The notes below the pieces were generated by a model that ran no database searches, was not told where the DNA came from, and saw nothing but the letters and a program-made list of their open reading frames with translations. From the NCBI GenBank assembly GCA_016189845.1, contig JACPRT010000222.1, positions 1-9,926 on the forward strand: a stretch of DNA of 9,926 nt, read 5' to 3'. Made by a program: the position numbers and the translations under genes. Source of the DNA: Chloroflexota bacterium. Its GTDB lineage: Bacteria; Chloroflexota; Dehalococcoidia; Lucifugimonadales; Lucifugimonadaceae. Shown piece by piece: positions 5,965 to 9,926 of the stretch. How positions within the stretch are numbered: position 1 is the first letter of the stretch; each line of letters begins with the position of its first letter.

Positions 5965-6181
5965 AGAATTCGACCGCAAGTTCGACCGGGGCGAAGACAT
6001 CACGGCCGAACTCGACATGGCCAACGCGCGCCGACCGGGAGCAGATCAGCGTCGGGTCAATGTCGATTTCCCGGTTTGGATGATCGATTCCCTGGATAGG
6101 GAAGCCAGGCGGCTTGGTGTGACTCGGCAATCCATCATCAAGGTGTGGATCGCGGAGAGGCTGGAGCGAAAGGCCTCTTGA
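5954..6181 (+). CDS. brnA: BrnA family antitoxin (ribbon-helix-helix)
   Basis: The 75-residue product matches the BrnA-type antitoxin that pairs with BrnT. The N-terminal part (MKAREFDRKFDRGEDIT) is the toxin-binding region. The C-terminal part has the ribbon-helix-helix pattern: RRVNVDFP is the DNA-contacting strand, WMIDSLDREARRLG the first helix, and TRQSIIKVWIAERLE the second. In the family it dimerises, binds and neutralises two BrnT molecules, and represses its own promoter. The ATG at 5954 is chosen over an in-frame GTG at 5933 because family members begin with MKA-EFD and GAGGA lies upstream. It overlaps the end of brnT by 11 bases. A gap of only 15 bases separates its stop from the convergent membrane-protein gene, with no visible terminator. 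Confidence 0.9.
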   Translation: MKAREFDRKFDRGEDITAELDMANARRPGADQRRVNVDFPVWMIDSLDREARRLGVTRQSIIKVWIAERLERKAS

Positions 6182-6196
6182 AAACGGGCTCACCGC

Positions 6197-6610
6197 TTAC
6201 CCAATCCCGGCGGTCATCGGGATCTGAACGCCGAAGATCGCCACGAATACGGCGAACTCGAAGAGCGCGTGCCGCCACAGGCGCGGCGCCAGGATGACCA
6301 CCCAGGGGACCGCCAGCAAGACGACGGCGACGACGCCGATCAGGTAGGCAAGACTTGGAACGCCCGGAAAATGCGTCGGGGCGACGCGCTGAGCGATGGT
6401 GAACAACGTCGCCGCAGCGATGCCCAGGACTACCCACGTCAGGAATGCGCCTCCGGCCAGCGCCATCAGCAGCCATGCCATCGGACTCGGTCCCTCGTCG
6501 TTGCCGGGCGAGCCGGCGTACTTGCGGTTGAATACGAGGACGATGGCCGCGTGCGGCAGGAAGATCATCGCCATGATGACCCCGGCAAAGATCCCGGCGA
6601 GGACCGGCAT
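6197..6610 (-). CDS. Small membrane protein with about four transmembrane segments
   Basis: No family was recognised in this 137-residue, very hydrophobic protein. Likely membrane segments are residues 3-27 (LAGIFAGVIMAMIFLP and on), 45-72 (WLLMALAGGAFLTWVV and on), 85-107 (LIGVVAVVLLAVPWVVI) and 110-130 (FEFAVFVAIFGVQIP), with a polar loop near residues 28-43 (NRKYAGSPGNDEG). There is no catalytic motif. The start at ATG 6610 is preferred because it shares one base with the ispE stop (TGATG), the kind of junction used for coupled translation. A GTG at 6658 in the same frame would overlap ispE by 49 bases. It appears to be the last gene of the rsmA-ispE run; a link to isoprenoid metabolism is not shown by anything in its sequence. 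Confidence 0.7.
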   Translation of the reverse strand: MPVLAGIFAGVIMAMIFLPHAAIVLVFNRKYAGSPGNDEGPSPMAWLLMALAGGAFLTWVVLGIAAATLFTIAQRVAPTHFPGVPSLAYLIGVVAVVLLAVPWVVILAPRLWRHALFEFAVFVAIFGVQIPMTAGIG

Positions 6611-7509
6611 CACGGGTGCCTTGAGTCGCGTGGGAGCGGCGACGCGGGCGGCGACCACCGCCTTGTCAGATATGCCCGCGTGCCTTTGCTCTTCAGCAGC
6701 AGCTGCCAGGCGAGACCGATCTCACGCGTCGGCGCGACGGCGAACATGCTCGGCCCTGCCCCGCACAGCACGACTTCCCTGGCGCCGACGGCCTTGAACG
6801 CGGCGCGATACCGTTCCAGATCGGTGAACGCCGCTGCTGCGATCTGATCGAAGGCATTGAACAGGAATTGCTCGGGGGTATCACCGCCCCCCCTTATCCG
6901 GCCAGCCAGCTTGTGCGACAGCACGCCCCGCGTGTAGAGGTCGGGAGTCACCAGCGAGAACATCTTCCGGGTCTTGCCGGGCAGGTGGATTTCCGGCGAT
7001 AGGATCACGACCCAGTCGATCTGCGGGGGCGGTAGTTGGACGACGTCCTCCCCCTTCCCCTGTACGAGAGCCGTCCCGCCATGAAGGAAAAACGTAACGT
7101 CGGCGCCGAGTTGGACCGCGAGTTCCCGCAACCGACCGGCTGGCCAGTCCAGTCCCCAAAGGCGATTCAGGCCACTCAACACTGCCGCAGCATCACTGGA
7201 ACCACCTCCCAGGCCTGCGGCGACCGGGATCCGTTTGTCAAGGCGGATTCGCACGCCCGCCGACACCCCCGAGGCCGCCCGGAGAAGATTGGCCGCCTTT
7301 AGCGCGAGATTCGCTTCTCCAGCGAGCGAAGGATCGTTGCATTCGAGATCGAGGTCACGCGCGGGGGCGAGTTCGATATCGTCGTGGAGGTCGACAGTCT
7401 GCATGATCGAAACGATGTTGTGGTAGCCGTCCGGGCGCTTGCCAAGGACCTCCAGGGTCAGATTGACCTTGGCATGTGCTTCCATTTTCACCAAACGGGC
7501 TGCAGTCAT
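6610..7509 (-). CDS. ispE: 4-diphosphocytidyl-2-C-methyl-D-erythritol kinase
   Basis: IspE phosphorylates the 2-hydroxyl of CDP-methylerythritol with ATP, the fourth step of the MEP route to isoprenoid precursors. The 299-residue protein is a GHMP kinase: AHAKVNLTL near the N-terminus supplies K14 (E. coli K10), PVAAGLGGGSSDAA (residues 95-108) is the phosphate-binding loop, D137 in GADVTFF matches catalytic D141 of E. coli, and CGAGPSMFA is the C-terminal glycine motif. T138 replaces the proline common after the catalytic aspartate. The last 18 or so residues (from RRWSPP) are a proline/arginine-rich tail past the usual end. The ATG at 7509 overlaps the rsmA stop in ATGA, and the stop overlaps the next gene in TGATG. 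The MEP pathway therefore appears to be the organism's isoprenoid route, with the other enzymes elsewhere. Confidence 0.96.
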   Translation of the reverse strand: MTAARLVKMEAHAKVNLTLEVLGKRPDGYHNIVSIMQTVDLHDDIELAPARDLDLECNDPSLAGEANLALKAANLLRAASGVSAGVRIRLDKRIPVAAGLGGGSSDAAAVLSGLNRLWGLDWPAGRLRELAVQLGADVTFFLHGGTALVQGKGEDVVQLPPPQIDWVVILSPEIHLPGKTRKMFSLVTPDLYTRGVLSHKLAGRIRGGGDTPEQFLFNAFDQIAAAAFTDLERYRAAFKAVGAREVVLCGAGPSMFAVAPTREIGLAWQLLLKSKGTRAYLTRRWSPPASPLPRDSRHP

Positions 7510-8375
7510 CCCGCAGGCCGCTCCACGACATGCGGCTCACCGGCCGTATCGGGTTCTTCCCGGGCGTTGCGGCCGGGACTACCCGCGAGCCGCCACGCCA
7601 CGCAGAGCGCCTCCCATTCCGGGATGCTCAGGGTCGACGGTCGGCGACGGGGATCGATACCGGTTGACTCGAGGACCGGCGCAAGCGTGGACGCAGGCAC
7701 GCGCAGCCCGACCGACAGGGAATTGGAGAGCGTCTTTCTGGGGGCCGCGAACCCGGCCCGGACGAGGTCGAAGAACGTCTCCAGGGGCTCGACGGCTACG
7801 GCGGGACGGGGCCTGACCTTGAGGGCGACGACGGACGAATGGACCTTTGGTGGCGGCGCGAACGCCCCTGGCGGCACATGACACACGATTCGCGGCTCGG
7901 CGTAGACCTGCACGCCGACCGACAGCAGACCCATGTCTCCGGGTCTGGCAGCCATGCCTTGCGCGACCTCCCGTTGAACCATGACGACGAGCATCTCCGG
8001 CTTACGCGGGAGCTCGAGGAACCGCCGCACTATCGGCGCCGCAGCGTAGTAGGGAAGGTTGCCCACGACCCGGTAAGGCCGGCCCGTCAGCTCCGCAACC
8101 GTGTCGGGATCGAACTCCCTGGCATCGGCCGTTATTACTGTCACGGTGGGTCGGTCCGCAAACGTCTCGCGCAGACGATCCGCGAGCGACGCATCGAGCT
8201 CGACAAGTACGAGGCGTGGGCTGACCTCAGCAAGCCGGCGCGAGAGAGCCCCACGTCCGGGGCCAATCTCGACTACCGTATCGCCGGGCGCGATCTCCGC
8301 GGCTTCGACGATCCGGCGCACGAAAGAAAGGTCTCGAAGGAAGTGCTGGCCCAGAGACTTGCGCGGACGTGGCAT
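7506..8375 (-). CDS. rsmA: 16S rRNA (adenine1518-N6/adenine1519-N6)-dimethyltransferase
   Basis: RsmA (KsgA) uses S-adenosylmethionine to dimethylate two adjacent adenines in helix 45 of 16S rRNA during late small-subunit assembly. The 289-residue product begins with the classic KSLGQHFLRD (residues 6-15), followed by VEIGPGRGALS (35-45, methyl-donor loop), LVELDASLAD (acidic residue contacting the ribose), TADAREFD, and NLPYY (106-110, the adenine-binding NLPY motif). VQREVAQG and PPGAFAPPPKVHSSVV are further family hallmarks. The ATG at 8375 is chosen because it gives the family N-terminus. The frame is open upstream to 8555, but that stretch is the SRP RNA gene. No good Shine-Dalgarno site precedes the ATG. 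It overlaps ispE by four bases and is probably co-transcribed with it. Confidence 0.96.
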   Translation of the reverse strand: MPRPRKSLGQHFLRDLSFVRRIVEAAEIAPGDTVVEIGPGRGALSRRLAEVSPRLVLVELDASLADRLRETFADRPTVTVITADAREFDPDTVAELTGRPYRVVGNLPYYAAAPIVRRFLELPRKPEMLVVMVQREVAQGMAARPGDMGLLSVGVQVYAEPRIVCHVPPGAFAPPPKVHSSVVALKVRPRPAVAVEPLETFFDLVRAGFAAPRKTLSNSLSVGLRVPASTLAPVLESTGIDPRRRPSTLSIPEWEALCVAWRLAGSPGRNAREEPDTAGEPHVVERPAG

Positions 8376-8439
8376 AGATAAGGCCGTGCACCCCCGTTTC
8401 GACCCGCCGCTCGGGGTTTGCGTGACTCGTGTGGCTGGA

Positions 8440-8534
8440 GCCAGGCTAGCCTGCGGCGCTCGAGGGATCTCGCTTACCGCTGCTTCCTTCCGGACCTGAC
8501 GGGGTTCACGAGGCCTCGCCGCGCAGGACCCGGC
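8440..8534 (-). ncRNA. ffs: Bacterial small signal recognition particle RNA (4.5S type)
   Basis: The minus strand contains the highly conserved SRP RNA domain IV core TCAGGTCCGGAAGGAAGCAGC at 8479-8499, with the GGAA tetraloop and the asymmetric and symmetric internal loops that bind Ffh. The flanks fold as expected for a single long hairpin: GCCGGG (8529-8534) pairs with CCTGGC (8440-8445), GCGGCG with CGCCGC, CGAGG with CCTCG, and CTCG with CGAG around the core. The length of about 95 nucleotides fits the small bacterial form without an Alu domain. The ends are set by the outer pairing and may extend a few bases. The RNA guides ribosomes making membrane proteins to the membrane with Ffh and FtsY. 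It lies 64 bases upstream of rsmA on the same strand. Confidence 0.93.
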
Positions 8535-8738
8535 TCTTTGACGCCGCCCGGCCACGGCAGGGACCCCAAACGTCGGGCCTGACGAGGGAATTCAACCCCG
8601 CTGAAGCGGATTGCGGGTACAGGGCACCGCTAGCTCCCCGTCTAGCACGACCTCGTCAATTGTATTGCAAACGACGCGGTGCAAACGAAGAATCAAAATG
8701 CTCGCGACGACGACCGGATTTGGGATAAACTCGCCGCT
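8535..8738. promoter_or_regulatory. Divergent intergenic region between the SRP RNA gene and galU
   Basis: No gene is supported here. Toward galU, TTGCAA (8665-8670) and AAGAAT (8688-8693) are 17 bases apart, each matching consensus at four of six positions, giving a leader of about 40 bases. The 9-base direct repeat TGCAAACGA occurs at 8666-8674 and 8680-8688 (period 14), overlapping this -35 and spacer. TAAACT at 8726-8731, seven bases before the galU ATG, could instead act as a -10 for a nearly leaderless transcript. On the minus strand TACAAT, about 130 bases upstream of the SRP RNA, is a -10 candidate, but its distance is too large unless the RNA is processed. Confidence 0.3.
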
Positions 8739-9632
8739 ATGGCCAAACGGATACGAAAGGCCGTTATCCCGACCGCCGGTCTGGGCACCCGGTTTCTGCC
8801 GGTGACCCGCAGCGTGCCGAAAGCGCTGCTGCCGGTCCTGCAAAAGCCCCTCATCCATTACGCGATCGAAGAAGCGGCCGCAGCCGGCATCGAAGAAGTG
8901 ATCGTTGTCGTAAACCCGGGTAGCGAGTCGATCGCAGGCTATTTCGACCCGCAACCAGAGCTCGAACGGATGCTCAAGCTGCGCGGCAGGGCGGCCGAAC
9001 TGGAACAACAGATCGCGATCACGAAGATCGCCAGGGTCCATGCCGTCCCACAGCATGAGGCTCGCGGTCTTGGCGATGCTGTGCTCATGGCCCAGGACTA
9101 TGTGAAGGACGAGGCGTTTGCGGTGCTCCTCCCGGACGACGTCATCTGGGCGCAGCGTCCGGCGATCGGCCAGCTGATCGACGTGTGGGACCGGCATGGT
9201 GGCAGCGTGGTTGCGGCCAAGGAAGTCCCGGACGAGGCCGTCGAAAAGCTTGGCATCATCGCCGGAAAGCTTGTCAGTGGCCCGGTATGGAACGTGACGG
9301 GGCTCGTGGAGAAGCCAAAACTTGCCGACGCACCCAGCCATATGGCGATCATAGGGCGATACATCCTGAGTCCCGCCGTCTTCGACTATCTCAAGGAAGG
9401 CCGTCGGGGCGCCGGCGGCGAGATTCAACTCACCGACGCGATCGCCTCAAGGCTCAACATCGAACCGGTGCACGCGTGCGTGTTCGAAGGGGCGCATGTG
9501 GATGCCGGGACGCCGCAGGGCATGCTGGCTGCGGCGATCTTCCAGGCGAGGAAGCAGCCAGGCTATTTCGAGACCGCCCGGGCCATGGTCGAGGCTGCAG
9601 AAACGGGCACGGCAGTCCGCACCGGCGCCTGA
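8739..9632 (+). CDS. galU: UTP-glucose-1-phosphate uridylyltransferase
   Basis: GalU joins UTP and glucose-1-phosphate into UDP-glucose, the donor for cell-surface polysaccharides and glycolipids. The 297-residue product has the nucleotidyltransferase loop PTAGLGTRFLP (residues 11-21), the PKALLPV segment (27-33), LPDDV (131-135) with the metal-binding aspartate, GLVEKP (188-193) and GEIQLTDAI (227-235), all diagnostic of the family. The length is typical. The ATG at 8739 is preferred because it puts MAKRIRKAVIPTAG at the N-terminus. An in-frame GTG at 8679 would add 20 unlike residues. No Shine-Dalgarno site lies at normal spacing before the ATG. The stop shares a base with the next start (TGATG), so the downstream gene is probably coupled. 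PKALLPV, rather than the more usual PKEMLPI, is a minor variation. Confidence 0.95.
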   Translation: MAKRIRKAVIPTAGLGTRFLPVTRSVPKALLPVLQKPLIHYAIEEAAAAGIEEVIVVVNPGSESIAGYFDPQPELERMLKLRGRAAELEQQIAITKIARVHAVPQHEARGLGDAVLMAQDYVKDEAFAVLLPDDVIWAQRPAIGQLIDVWDRHGGSVVAAKEVPDEAVEKLGIIAGKLVSGPVWNVTGLVEKPKLADAPSHMAIIGRYILSPAVFDYLKEGRRGAGGEIQLTDAIASRLNIEPVHACVFEGAHVDAGTPQGMLAAAIFQARKQPGYFETARAMVEAAETGTAVRTGA

Positions 9633-9926
9633 TGCGTGTCATTCGCGGCATCGGTGAGATCTTCGTTTTCCTTGCAATCGTCGCGGTCCTTGCGCCTCTA
9701 GTCCCGACCGCCGGTGCGATATTCGACCACCACTTCGCCGAACGAATGCCCGACCACGGCCATATTTACTACGGCCATCCAGATCTGAGGCACAAGCACG
9801 CCTACGAGATCACGCATGCAGACGTGCGGTCTGCCCTGCCGGCCCCCAGCCCCCAAGTCAACGGCGTGGTCGTATTGCCTTCAGATTTGGGAACAAAGAT
9901 TGGACCGGTGGCCGACATGGCCCTCA
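9632..9926 (+). CDS. Histidine-rich membrane-anchored or secreted protein, partial
   Basis: The frame opens at the ATG overlapping the galU stop and stays open for 98 codons to the window edge. The first 30 or so residues (MRVIRGIGEIFVFLAIVAVLAPLVP and on) form a signal peptide or single membrane anchor: a short basic start, then a hydrophobic stretch. Right after it comes a segment rich in histidine, with eight histidines in about 32 residues in the patterns DHH, DHGH, GHP, RHKH and THA, together with acidic and tyrosine residues. Such spacing could bind metal ions outside the membrane, but no known family was recognised. The C-terminus is outside the window, so length and domain structure are unknown. 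Coupling to galU suggests an envelope-related role, though adjacency alone does not establish it. Confidence 0.65.
   Translation, partial: MRVIRGIGEIFVFLAIVAVLAPLVPTAGAIFDHHFAERMPDHGHIYYGHPDLRHKHAYEITHADVRSALPAPSPQVNGVVVLPSDLGTKIGPVADMAL

Noticed and set aside
8376..8555. An in-frame 60-residue N-terminal extension of RsmA starting at 8555
   Set aside because: The family N-terminus begins at the ATG at 8375, and the upstream stretch is the SRP RNA gene.
8592..9428. A 278-codon minus-strand open frame opposite galU
   Set aside because: GalU has all diagnostic motifs on the plus strand; the antisense frame is an effect of high GC content and shows no recognisable domain.
1..9926. CRISPR arrays, tRNA or rRNA genes, transposases, integrases and phage genes
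   Set aside because: No regularly spaced repeats, tRNA arms, rRNA segments or mobile-element protein motifs were seen on either strand, so a mobile-island interpretation of the window is not supported.

Overview
The window is GC-rich bacterial DNA with tightly packed genes, many GTG or TTG starts and several 4-base stop/start overlaps. Its best taxonomic hints are a DnaQ-type exonuclease fused to a DinG-type helicase, an enolase-superfamily (mandelate racemase-like) gene next to a medium-chain dehydrogenase, and the rsmA-ispE pair. These would suit a Chloroflexota bacterium of the Dehalococcoidia/SAR202 kind. This is an inference from family content, not a marker-gene placement.

Left part (1-3864, all on the minus strand, read right to left): a probable operon driven by a consensus TATAAT box at 3888-3893. 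It encodes an enolase-superfamily protein that has lost most of its catalytic barrel (3088-3864), a 15-codon remnant of a second enolase-superfamily gene (3044-3091), a MOSC-domain protein, a PanE/ApbA-family ketopantoate reductase-like enzyme, and a DnaQ-DinG exonuclease-helicase that runs off the left edge. Three of the junctions are GTGA or TTGA overlaps, which suggests translational coupling. The enolase locus looks like the scar of one or more deletions in a paralogue-rich region.

Middle part (3865-6181, plus strand): a divergent promoter region, a zinc-type MDR alcohol/polyol dehydrogenase, a BCP-type peroxiredoxin, and a complete BrnT/BrnA type II toxin-antitoxin module with an inverted repeat just upstream that could be its autoregulatory operator.

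Right part (6197-8534, minus strand): the gene for the bacterial SRP RNA (4.5S-type, 8440-8534) lies upstream of rsmA (16S rRNA dimethyltransferase) and ispE (MEP-pathway kinase). A small multi-span membrane protein follows, coupled to the ispE stop. On the plus strand from 8739 come galU (UTP-glucose-1-phosphate uridylyltransferase) and a one-base-overlapping gene for a histidine-rich, membrane-anchored protein that runs off the right edge.

Most of the window is housekeeping or ordinary accessory metabolism. I did not find a clearly new defence or mobile system. The points most worth a second look are the decayed or chimeric enolase locus, the His-rich protein behind galU, and the repeats in front of brnT and galU. 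No tRNA, rRNA, CRISPR array or insertion sequence was recognised.
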